NCBI GenBank assembly: GCA_937912185.1
Contig: CALDOH010000002.1
Span: forward strand, 1-7,431
Length of the DNA stretch: 7,431 nt
Reading direction: 5' to 3'
From: an uncultured bacterium
Lineage (GTDB): Bacteria > Patescibacteriota > Patescibacteriia > UBA1558 > GWA2-36-10
Within the stretch, counting starts at the first letter, position 1; every line of letters starts with the position of its first letter. Positions 1 through 5,421 of the stretch are shown here, one piece after another. Both the position numbers and the translations under genes were made by a program. The notes under the pieces are model-generated. The model was not told where the DNA came from and did no database searches. It worked only from the letters and a program-made list of their open reading frames with translations.

Positions 1-307
1 TTTACTTGTATGCGACATGGGTTTTGGCGTTGCTGATAAATTTAAGGAAGAATTCGGTAAAGCTGCTATGACTGTATTTGGCGCTGGCTGGGCCTGGCTA
101 TCTGTAGCTGAGGGTAAACTAATTATAGAAAAAACTAGCAATCAAGATAGTCCCTACTCTCTAGGACACACTCCTATCTTGGGTATTGATGTCTGGGAAC
201 ACGCCTATTATCTAAAATATCAAAACCGCCGAGCTGAATTTGTAGAAAATTTTTGGAGAGTAATTAATTGGAAAGAAGTTGGCGAAAAATTTGCGCAAGC
301 TAAATAA
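1..307 (+). CDS. sodA: Superoxide dismutase, Mn/Fe family (Mn-type), 5'-truncated by window edge
   Basis: This is the C-terminal domain of an iron/manganese superoxide dismutase, which converts superoxide to O2 and H2O2. The frame is open from base 2, and the ATG at 17 is internal rather than a start, because the N-terminal helical hairpin domain with the first two metal-binding His residues is missing. Visible family motifs are [15 protein letters not shown] and [15 protein letters not shown]. The last of these supplies the third and fourth metal ligands (Asp and His). The Gln in NQD is the position typical of Mn-type enzymes, whereas E. coli-type FeSOD has Ala in the equivalent segment and a Gln elsewhere, so Mn or cambialistic use is likely. 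The FWRVINW motif and short tail end normally at TAA 305-307. The patatin-like gene starts 24 nt downstream, suggesting co-transcription. No signal peptide can be judged because the start is absent. Confidence 0.95.
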   Translation, partial: LLVCDMGFGVADKFKEEFGKAAMTVFGAGWAWLSVAEGKLIIEKTSNQDSPYSLGHTPILGIDVWEHAYYLKYQNRRAEFVENFWRVINWKEVGEKFAQAK

Positions 308-331
308 AATATAAAAAAACCTAACTCAGAA

Positions 332-1210
332 ATGAAAAGAGATATTATTCTGATTATGGAGGGTGGTACTATTCAGGGAGTCTTTAGCTCTGGAGTAATG
401 ACAGCCTTTCAAAAACACAATATCCGTCCTCGGATTCATAGTATCTATGCCGTATCTTCTGGCGCTCATAACGCTGCTTATTTTTTGTCCGGCAATTCTG
501 AGGTTGGTCAAGAAATATATTATGATTATCTACTTAGGCGTCATAGCTTTTTGAAACATTTGTCAGCCAAAGTAATAATCAAAAAAATATTGGGTCTTTT
601 TTTCCTGGGTAAAAGTTTTGACGTTATAGATCTAGAGTATATTAGAGATCTGGAGATAAACATAATACCCCTCAATCTAGAGAGGATCAAAAACACCCCT
701 ATAAAATTTTATGTTAGGGTTTTTGACCCCAAGACTAGAAAAAATCTTTTTGTTGATGCCAGGGAACATACTATCGAGAGACTACTGCAAAGCTCCAAAG
801 TACCACCCTATGCCTATACCAAACATGATACTGGCTATATCGATGGCGGAGTGATGCCTTGTAGAGACTTTTTGACTAAGGTAGTCAAAAAAAATACTGA
901 CAAAACTATTATCTATATTTTCAACGACAAAAAAACCATCAAAAAAGTAACCAAGCAAATACTACCAGACCTAATTGATGTAATTTTCAAAACTAGATTT
1001 TTGGGACTACGCTATGGCCTAAAACATCTCTTTAATATCTATAGCTATACTTACGTCAGTAGCTTGAAAGATCAAAAACATACTCATGTACTCTATGATG
1101 AAACCGGAAACTCTAAACGAGAAAAAAACAAAGCCAAAATATACTCCGCCTACAAGCTAGGTTATGCTAAGGGCGAAGCAATGCTTAAAGAATTAAATAT
1201 TATAAAATAA
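332..1210 (+). CDS. Patatin-like phospholipase family protein (YjjU-like)
   Basis: This is a 292-residue patatin-fold serine hydrolase, the family of lipid acyl hydrolases that use a Ser-Asp dyad. The start ATG gives a protein beginning just before the first beta strand and the oxyanion loop, as expected. Three motifs are visible. The oxyanion loop is EGGTIQG (residues 10-16). The nucleophile elbow is AVSSGA, with the presumed catalytic Ser42. The Asp motif is DGG, with Asp171. The sequence after the elbow (HNAAYFLSG) and the overall order resemble E. coli YjjU and its relatives. Two positions depart from the family norm. The usual GGGxRG loop has Thr and Gln at the third Gly and the Arg, and the GxSxG elbow begins with Ala. 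The dyad itself is intact, so activity is plausible but unproven. No signal peptide or clear membrane span is seen. It lies between superoxide dismutase and peroxiredoxin genes, so a role in handling oxidised membrane lipids is a reasonable inference only. No Shine-Dalgarno is visible; the 8-mer AACCTAAC lies 6 nt before the ATG. Confidence 0.88.
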   Translation: MKRDIILIMEGGTIQGVFSSGVMTAFQKHNIRPRIHSIYAVSSGAHNAAYFLSGNSEVGQEIYYDYLLRRHSFLKHLSAKVIIKKILGLFFLGKSFDVIDLEYIRDLEINIIPLNLERIKNTPIKFYVRVFDPKTRKNLFVDAREHTIERLLQSSKVPPYAYTKHDTGYIDGGVMPCRDFLTKVVKKNTDKTIIYIFNDKKTIKKVTKQILPDLIDVIFKTRFLGLRYGLKHLFNIYSYTYVSSLKDQKHTHVLYDETGNSKREKNKAKIYSAYKLGYAKGEAMLKELNIIK

Positions 1211-1226
1211 TTAACCTAACAAACAT

Positions 1227-1856
1227 ATGGAAGAAAGAAACGAATGTTGTGGCGGTGATTGTTGCGAAGAAGAACTTTGCTGCGACAACAATACCCCTAA
1301 AATTGGCCAGCTAGCCCCAGAATTTGAGGCCGAAGCTTATCATGAAGATACTGTCAAAAAAATAAAACTATCTGATTATAAAGGTAAGTGGGTAATATTG
1401 CTTTTCTACCCAGCCGACTTTACCTTTGTTTGCCCAACCGAGCTCGGTGATGTAGCCGATCACTACGAAGAGATCAAGGGCCTAAATGCTGAAGTGTTGT
1501 CAGTTTCAACTGACACTGCTTTTGTACACAAAGCCTGGCATGATGATAGCGATACTATCAAAAAAATTAAATTTCCTATGCTAGCTGATCCAACTCATGA
1601 CATTTGTCTTGATTATGGAGTCTTGATCGAAGAAGAAGGCATGGCCTTGCGTGGTACCTTTATCATTGATCCAGAGGGTCACCTCAAAACCATGGAAGTA
1701 CATGACAATGGTATCGGCAGATCTAGCAAAGAACTACTGAGAAAACTCCAGGCCGCTCAATTTGTTCACAAGTATGGTGATCAAGTTTGCCCAGCCAATT
1801 GGGAACCAGGCTCAGACACACTTAAACCCGGTTTAGATTTAGTCGGGAAAATTTAG
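1227..1856 (+). CDS. ahpC: AhpC-type typical 2-Cys peroxiredoxin with Cys-rich N-terminal extension
   Basis: This 209-residue protein is a typical 2-Cys peroxiredoxin of the AhpC/Prx1 family, reducing H2O2 and organic hydroperoxides in the cytoplasm. The peroxidatic site PxxxTxxC is at Pro62-Thr66-Cys69 inside FVCPTELGDVADHYEE, the conserved Arg is Arg142, and the resolving cysteine is Cys188 in VCPANW. The C-terminal LDLVGKI and the STDTxFVHKAWH segment are close to E. coli AhpC, which is about 187 residues. The extra length is an N-terminal extension of about 22 residues with three cysteine pairs (7-8, 12-13, 18-19), rich in Glu and Asp. The start at 1227 is the only ATG that fits and includes this extension. 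The gene follows the patatin-like gene by 16 nt and has AACCTAAC 6 nt before the ATG instead of a Shine-Dalgarno. No ahpF-like reductase is in the window, so the electron donor (thioredoxin-type or other) is unknown. The stop codon TAG forms the foot of the downstream hairpin element. Confidence 0.95.
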   Translation: MEERNECCGGDCCEEELCCDNNTPKIGQLAPEFEAEAYHEDTVKKIKLSDYKGKWVILLFYPADFTFVCPTELGDVADHYEEIKGLNAEVLSVSTDTAFVHKAWHDDSDTIKKIKFPMLADPTHDICLDYGVLIEEEGMALRGTFIIDPEGHLKTMEVHDNGIGRSSKELLRKLQAAQFVHKYGDQVCPANWEPGSDTLKPGLDLVGKI

Positions 1857-1949
1857 CCACCAAACCCCTCCCAGACCTCCCCTTAGTAAGGGGAGGAGCT
1901 TTAATCCCTCCCCCTTAATCAAGGGGGAGCCGGAGGGGGTTAGGTGGCT
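1855..1949. repeat. GC-rich three-armed palindromic intergenic element
   Basis: A 95-bp stretch, much richer in G and C than its surroundings, folds as an outer stem enclosing two hairpins. The outer stem pairs AGCCACC (1855-1861) with GGTGGCT (1943-1949) and continues through AAACCCC against GGGGTT with one mismatch. Hairpin 1 is CCTCCCCTT/AAGGGGAGG (1876-1896, 3-nt loop). Hairpin 2 is CTCCCCCTT/AAGGGGGAG (1908-1929, 4-nt loop). The two inner hairpins are near copies of each other. This architecture is like the dispersed C-rich/G-rich palindromic repeats seen between genes in many AT-rich bacterial genomes, but only one copy is in this window, so repetition in the genome is an inference. Confidence 0.75.
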
Positions 1950-1959
1950 TTTTGTTTTT
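1855..1959 (+). terminator. Probable intrinsic terminator of the sod-patatin-ahpC operon
   Basis: The outer stem of the palindromic element ends directly in TTTTTGTTTTT (1949-1959), the arrangement of a Rho-independent terminator. It begins at the ahpC stop codon and is followed by a new promoter, so it fits as the end of the upstream operon. The stem is unusually long and branched for a terminator. Confidence 0.7.
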
Positions 1960-1984
1960 AGTTTAAAAATGTTATAATTTCTAT
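1952..1984 (+). promoter_or_regulatory. Promoter for a leaderless transcript
   Basis: A perfect TATAAT -10 box lies at 1973-1978, only 6 nt before the ATG at 1985. Transcription starting about 7 nt after the -10 box would begin at the A of the start codon, giving an mRNA with no 5' leader. The -35 region is weak; TTTGTT/TTGTTT at 1951-1957 is the nearest candidate and overlaps the T-run of the terminator. Confidence 0.6.
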
Positions 1985-2188
1985 ATGGAAAAACCAGTAG
2001 ATAAATCAATAAAAATAGATCCAGTCAATGTTACAGAAACAGGGGCTCGTCTCAATGTATTTCAAAAAAGAGACCCCTTTGATGATTTTATGGAACATAT
2101 TGATCAAGATGCTGAGAGAAGATCCCCTACAGAAGCTGAGATTGAAAAGATGGATAAAAATATGATTCATCTAGGTAAAATCCTTTAA
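1985..2188 (+). CDS. N-terminal fragment of the interrupted nucleotidyltransferase-like protein
   Basis: This is the part translated before the in-frame TAA: 67 residues, hydrophilic and probably mostly helical in its second half (about 40-67), with no recognisable catalytic motif of its own. In the intact fold this helix would precede the first core strand, which begins 5-6 codons after the stop. It starts at ATG 1985, immediately after a TATAAT box, with no room for a ribosome binding site. As a free-standing protein it has no family I recognise. It may be a real short product or only the stub of a broken gene. Confidence 0.6.
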   Translation: MEKPVDKSIKIDPVNVTETGARLNVFQKRDPFDDFMEHIDQDAERRSPTEAEIEKMDKNMIHLGKIL

Positions 2189-2281
2189 GGCTCTGATAGT
2201 AATTGGCATATTGATGGTGCCCTGAACATTTCGCTCCTAAAGGGTGAATATATTGGTATTCATAAAGATGTTGATATATCT

Positions 2282-3094
2282 TTGGAAGCTAGCGAACTAG
2301 CTCAAACTGACCAACACATCGAACAAGAGGGTTATGGTTTTTTCCTATCCTACCCAGAAGATGAATCTGACCTTAGCAAAGGCCATGTAATGGAAAGAGT
2401 AAACTTTGCCCAAGGAAGCCAAATAACAGAGAGCAAACACCTAATGTTGGCCGCCATAGATGAAGCGGGTAATATCCAAGAAGGTGAGGCACTAAATTTT
2501 GTAGATGTACACATAATATCTAGAGATAATGAGGGGAGGCCTATTGGCTCGACTGGTGTTGAACTTCCAGAAGAATGGTTTGTGGGACAAAGTCATGAAT
2601 TCAAGGGACAAGAAATAAAAATATCTCACCCCGCCAAGGTCGCCTATTACAAACTCCACAGTGAAAGATCTTATGATAAGACTGATTTAGAAGCATTGGC
2701 TCAAACCGGTTCACTCTCTATAGAAGATGTAGAAGAAATTGCGCAAATCTTTGAACAAGAATTTTCTAATGGGCGAAAACAATTTGAAACTGTAATCGAG
2801 GAATTATTACAAAAAATAAAACCAGGCATGCCTGCTGAGGAAGTGTTCGATACTTTGGCTCAACATCCAGTAATAGCAGAAAAAATAAAATACATAGAGG
2901 ACTCTATCCGTCAGCTTTCCCAGGCTATTGCTGAAAGTGAGGAAATATCTTTGGAACAAATCATGACCCAAGCTCTAAGTATATTCAAAGTGCAAGAAAG
3001 TTTTGACGACAAGAGAGCTGAGATAAATGGAATACGTAAAATATTAGAGGACAAAGCAAAACTAGAAAATATAAGAGGAGAAATCCAAGAATAA
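2282..3094 (+). CDS. C-terminal part of the nucleotidyltransferase-like protein (TTG is a doubtful start)
   Basis: These 270 residues follow the interrupting stop. TTG 2282 is the first standard start in the frame, but coding continues upstream without a break to 2189, and starting at TTG would discard the Gly-Ala and Asp-x-Asp core of the active site. The TTG therefore probably encodes an internal Leu. From residue 15 the protein reads GYGFFLSYP, then VDVHIIS (74-80), then GVELPEEWF and HEFKGQEIKISHP (105-117), then KLHSERSYDKTDLEAL (124-139). This order resembles LinA/ANT(2'')-like nucleotidyltransferases. Residues from about 145 to 270 are highly charged and helical, with coiled-coil-like stretches (about 180-230 and 240-268), an addition not usual for short antibiotic-modifying enzymes. 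Whether this half is made depends on readthrough or on a repaired sequence. It is followed after 2 nt by the CYTH gene, so the two are presumably co-transcribed. Confidence 0.65.
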   Translation: MEASELAQTDQHIEQEGYGFFLSYPEDESDLSKGHVMERVNFAQGSQITESKHLMLAAIDEAGNIQEGEALNFVDVHIISRDNEGRPIGSTGVELPEEWFVGQSHEFKGQEIKISHPAKVAYYKLHSERSYDKTDLEALAQTGSLSIEDVEEIAQIFEQEFSNGRKQFETVIEELLQKIKPGMPAEEVFDTLAQHPVIAEKIKYIEDSIRQLSQAIAESEEISLEQIMTQALSIFKVQESFDDKRAEINGIRKILEDKAKLENIRGEIQE

Positions 3095-3096
3095 AA

Positions 3097-3657
3097 ATGA
3101 AAATAGAATACGAAGCTACTTTTGAAAATATCGATAAAGATGAAATCCGTGCCCGCCTCAAAACAGCTGGCGCTAAAATGATTTATCCAGAATTTCTCAT
3201 GAAAAGATATGTCTGGCATTTCCCTAAGGGCCACGAAGTCTATGGCGGCTGGGTCAGGGTCCGACAAGAAGCTGACAAAATAACTATGAGTGTCAAAATT
3301 GTAGCCGATAATAAAAAAATTGAAGACCAAAAAGAACTCTGTGTAGAGGTAAGTAGTTTTGAAATAGCTAGAGATATCATCAATTCACTTGGCTGTCAGG
3401 AAAGAGCCTACCAAGAAAGCCGCCGTGAACTCTGGCACTTAGATGGTGCCGAAGTCACTATCGATGAATGGCCATTTCTCGAGCCCTTTGTCGAGATCGA
3501 GGCTCAGTCGGAAAAAATAGTAAGAGCCGTAGCCAAAAAACTAAATTTTGATTATAACCAAGCGCTCTTTGGCTCAGTCGACTTTCAATACGCTGACAGA
3601 TATAATATCAGCCAAGAGAAGTCAACGAACGAACACCAAATATTACTTTTGGTATAA
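3097..3657 (+). CDS. CYTH-superfamily protein (class IV adenylate cyclase / triphosphatase-like)
   Basis: This 186-residue protein belongs to the CYTH fold, a beta tunnel that binds triphosphate compounds with metal ions; members include class IV adenylate cyclases, thiamine triphosphatases and inorganic triphosphatases. The signature begins at residue 4 as EYEAT, a variant of ExExK in which Thr8 replaces Lys. Other tunnel-type residues are Arg54 and Arg56 in WVRVR, Lys67 in SVK, Glu80/Glu84, Arg109-Arg110-Glu111, Asp123-Glu124 in TIDEWPFLEPF, and Glu133/Glu135 in VEIE. The YQESRRELWHLDG and DEWPFLEP segments are typical of bacterial proteins annotated as class IV adenylate cyclase-like; the true reaction is not decided by sequence. 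The ATG lies 2 nt after the stop of the nucleotidyltransferase-like locus. AGGAG at 3076-3080 sits 16 nt upstream of the ATG, too far for a standard Shine-Dalgarno, so translational coupling is likely. Loss of translation of the upstream gene could therefore affect this one. Confidence 0.85.
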   Translation: MKIEYEATFENIDKDEIRARLKTAGAKMIYPEFLMKRYVWHFPKGHEVYGGWVRVRQEADKITMSVKIVADNKKIEDQKELCVEVSSFEIARDIINSLGCQERAYQESRRELWHLDGAEVTIDEWPFLEPFVEIEAQSEKIVRAVAKKLNFDYNQALFGSVDFQYADRYNISQEKSTNEHQILLLV

Positions 3658-3679
3658 AAAACCCTTTTATAAAATAATT

Positions 3680-3763
3680 TGTCATCTCGACCGTAGTATC
3701 ATCTGACGCGACGTAGCGGAGAGATCTAGATTTCTCTATTCGCTTCGCTCAATCGAAATGACA
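3680..3763. repeat. 84-bp inverted-repeat intergenic element (MITE/REP-like)
   Basis: Terminal inverted repeats TGTCATCTCGA (3680-3690) and TCGAAATGACA (3753-3763) match at 10 of 11 positions. Inside, AGCG (3715-3718) pairs with CGCT (3741-3744), and AGAGA (3720-3724) pairs with TCTCT (3733-3737) around a TCTAGA core, giving a central hairpin. The element is richer in CG dinucleotides than the genes around it, which fits an inserted mobile or repetitive unit. Similar TGTCATTTCGA...GAGAAATCTAGATCTC sequences are familiar from many unrelated bacterial genomes; this is recalled, not searched. No transposase is inside. It occupies most of the gap between the CYTH and nuclease genes and may also serve as a transcript 3' end. 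Confidence 0.7.
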
Positions 3764-3782
3764 TTGTAAAATAAAAAATAAA

Positions 3783-5138
3783 ATGCCAAACATAAAATTG
3801 ACATCCTACGGTGCGGCCGAAGAAGTGACTGGCTCTTGTCACCTACTCAACGTCGATGGCTATCGTATCTTGATTGACTGTGGTCTATTTCAAGGTGGTC
3901 ATGAAAATTATCTCAAAAACTGGGAAGACCTTTTGTTTGACCCCAAAAATATAGATGTTGTTATACTGACCCACGCTCATCTAGACCACTGTGGTCGTTT
4001 GCCCAAACTTTATCAAAAAGGCTACAAAGGCAAAGTTCATGCTACCGGTCCAACTATCAAACTAACCCAGATAGTATTGGAAGACAATTTGCAAATCATG
4101 ACTGAAAAGGCTGAAAAACAAAAAATAGCCCCACTATATAGCTCTGCCGATTTGATGAAGCTAAATATTAGCTGGCTCAAATCTGATTATTATCAAGAGG
4201 TTGATCTAGGCAATGGTATTAGCTTCAAATTTCACAACGCTGGCCATATCCTCGGTGCCGCTATAGTAGAACTAAAAACTCCTGACAAAACAATCGTCTT
4301 TTCTGGAGATATCGGTGGACATCATATGCCACTAGTCAAAGACATTGATTATATCGAAACCGCCGACTACGTAATCTGTGAAAGTACCTATGGTGATCGT
4401 ATCCACGAAGACTTGACTGATCGTAACAAAAAATTACTCGACGCTGTCAAAAGAGTAACTCTCAATAATTCTACTTTGCTCATCACTATCTTTGCTATCG
4501 AGCGTACCCAGGACATCCTCAAGGTCCTCAATGACTACTATGAATCTCATCTGGACTTTAATGTGCCAGTCTATCTAGATAGCCCTATGGCTGCTGAAGC
4601 AACCAAGATCTATCAAGAAGAACTCAGCTATCTCAACCAAGAAGCTCAAGATACCCTCCAGCGCGACAAAGACATCTTCCGCTTTCCTCATTTGAAAATT
4701 ACCAATAGCTCTCGTGACTCCAAAAAGATAAATTCTACTCCTCCACCAAAAATAATCATGGCCGGATCTGGCATGGTCGAAGGTGGTCGCATGCTGCATC
4801 ACTTTGGACGATACTTATCTGACAAAAGAAATCATGTTTTGTTTATGGGCTATCAAGTACCAGGCACTTTGGGAAGCAAAGTACTAGGTGGTGATTTTGA
4901 TTTTGACTATTATGGTCGCAAGGTACCGGTCAGGGCTGGCGTAGACCAGATCGACGGCTTCTCAGCTCACGCTGACCAAAACGCCCTGCTGGATTGGCTA
5001 GAACATTTCAAAAATCCCCAAAAGATTCTACTCGTCCATGGTGATGCCAAGGTCTTGCCAATATTTTCTCAAAAAATAAAAGAAAAACTTGGCCATGATA
5101 GCCAAGTAATAGAACTCAATACACCAATTAGTCTCTGA
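3783..5138 (+). CDS. Beta-CASP metallo-beta-lactamase-fold RNA exonuclease/endonuclease (CPSF73/Ysh1-like)
   Basis: This 451-residue protein is a complete beta-CASP family metallo-hydrolase, a group of two-zinc RNA-processing nucleases that includes CPSF73 and its bacterial relatives (COG1236-like). The metallo-beta-lactamase motifs are all present: HAHLDHCG (His64, His66, Asp68, His69), His155 in AGHILGA, and Asp176 in FSGDIGG. The beta-CASP motif A is Glu200 in CESTYGD. The region around FAIERTQDIL (237-246) is motif B. Motif C is His396 in GFSAHAD, and His419 in LLVHGDA completes the C-terminal RMMBL part. MAGSGMVEGGR (326-336) is also characteristic. No KH domain or signal peptide precedes the catalytic region, and the length is normal for the short bacterial form. 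It probably acts in the cytoplasm in RNA maturation or decay; its specific substrate cannot be told. There is no visible Shine-Dalgarno before the ATG (A-rich leader). It ends with TGA, 18 nt from the stop of a convergent small gene, with no obvious terminator between. Confidence 0.93.
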   Translation: MPNIKLTSYGAAEEVTGSCHLLNVDGYRILIDCGLFQGGHENYLKNWEDLLFDPKNIDVVILTHAHLDHCGRLPKLYQKGYKGKVHATGPTIKLTQIVLEDNLQIMTEKAEKQKIAPLYSSADLMKLNISWLKSDYYQEVDLGNGISFKFHNAGHILGAAIVELKTPDKTIVFSGDIGGHHMPLVKDIDYIETADYVICESTYGDRIHEDLTDRNKKLLDAVKRVTLNNSTLLITIFAIERTQDILKVLNDYYESHLDFNVPVYLDSPMAAEATKIYQEELSYLNQEAQDTLQRDKDIFRFPHLKITNSSRDSKKINSTPPPKIIMAGSGMVEGGRMLHHFGRYLSDKRNHVLFMGYQVPGTLGSKVLGGDFDFDYYGRKVPVRAGVDQIDGFSAHADQNALLDWLEHFKNPQKILLVHGDAKVLPIFSQKIKEKLGHDSQVIELNTPISL

Positions 5139-5156
5139 CCTCTCGAAAAAATAAAA

Positions 5157-5363
5157 TTATCGTTTGTTGAGGGGATTTTCAATCTCCTCTTCTTCGTTTT
5201 CTTCATTTTGTGTTGGCAGGACCGGATACTTTTCTAAGTCCAAACCGCCCAAATACAAGACTGGGTCCATTAGGTCTACCTTTTCATTGGTTTTGGGTCC
5301 ACGATGAGGCTGATGACCACGCTGGCCTTGTCCTCGAGGCTTGTTTTTGAATATTTTTCCCAT
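5157..5363 (-). CDS. Small unrecognised protein, basic Gly/Pro-rich N-terminus and acidic C-terminus
   Basis: This is a 68-residue protein from the ATG at 5363. I do not recognise a family. Residues 1-28 are basic and rich in Gly, Pro, Gln and His (GKIFKNKPRGQGQRGHQPH). A short ordered-looking stretch follows (DLMDPVLYLGGLDLEKYPVL, about 31-50), then a Glu-rich tail (EENEEEEIE) ending NPLNKR. An upstream in-frame ATG at 5390 would add nine hydrophobic residues, but it lies between the -35 and -10 boxes of a good minus-strand promoter. The 5363 start is placed about where transcription should begin, so I prefer it; the mRNA would be leaderless. The gene converges on the beta-CASP nuclease (18 nt between stops) and is divergent from nrdJ. 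Composition suggests a mostly disordered nucleic-acid- or protein-binding peptide, which is inference. Confidence 0.6.
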   Translation of the reverse strand: MGKIFKNKPRGQGQRGHQPHRGPKTNEKVDLMDPVLYLGGLDLEKYPVLPTQNEENEEEEIENPLNKR

Positions 5364-5371
5364 ATAAAAAT

Positions 5372-5400
5372 ATACTACCAGATATGCCATTGGCTGACAA
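5372..5400 (-). promoter_or_regulatory. Minus-strand sigma70-type promoter for the small gene
   Basis: Read on the minus strand, TTGTCA (5400-5395, five of six matches to TTGACA) is followed by a 17-nt spacer and TAGTAT (5377-5372, four of six matches to TATAAT). The ATG is 8 nt after the -10 box, so transcription would begin at or next to the start codon. An overlapping TATATT just downstream makes the exact -10 uncertain. Confidence 0.6.
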
Positions 5401-5421
5401 TAGCCAAAAAATTCTCCAAAT

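Larger units (their letters stand above)
1985..3094 (+). pseudogene. Nucleotidyltransferase-fold protein gene interrupted by one in-frame TAA
   Basis: From ATG 1985 to TAA 3094 the same frame is open for 369 codons except for TAA at codon 68 (2186-2188). Codons 69-99, after the stop and before the first standard start (TTG 2282), read as good protein: WHIDGALNIS, then GEYIGIHKDVDISL. This is the strand-turn-strand core of the nucleotidyltransferase fold: Gly78-Ala79, then His93 and the DxD pair Asp95/Asp97. Downstream VDVHI (Asp174) can supply the third acidic residue, and DKTDLEAL (231-238) matches the K/R-D-x-x-DL motif common in LinA/ANT(2'')-like members. These landmarks lie on both sides of the stop and in one frame, so I read this as one gene with a nonsense codon. 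Alternatives are a sequencing error, stop readthrough, or two separately translated pieces. The lack of any other damage suggests a recent change or a functional stop. The substrate cannot be predicted. The CYTH gene follows by 2 nt. Confidence 0.7.

Noticed and set aside
326..511. 61-aa open frame on the minus strand
   Set aside because: Antisense shadow of the patatin-like gene, with no promoter or family signature.
2186..2188. Alternative genetic code reading TAA as sense
   Set aside because: TAA ends the sod, patatin-like, CYTH and small minus-strand genes, as well as this locus at 3094, at natural protein ends, so it is a true stop in this genome.
2911..3330. 139-aa open frame on the minus strand
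   Set aside because: It overlaps the well-supported nucleotidyltransferase-like and CYTH genes, is rich in Phe, Ser and Ile as expected from antisense of charged coding sequence, and has no motifs.
4575..4802. 75-aa open frame on the minus strand
   Set aside because: Antisense to the middle of the beta-CASP nuclease; composition has no coding character of its own.
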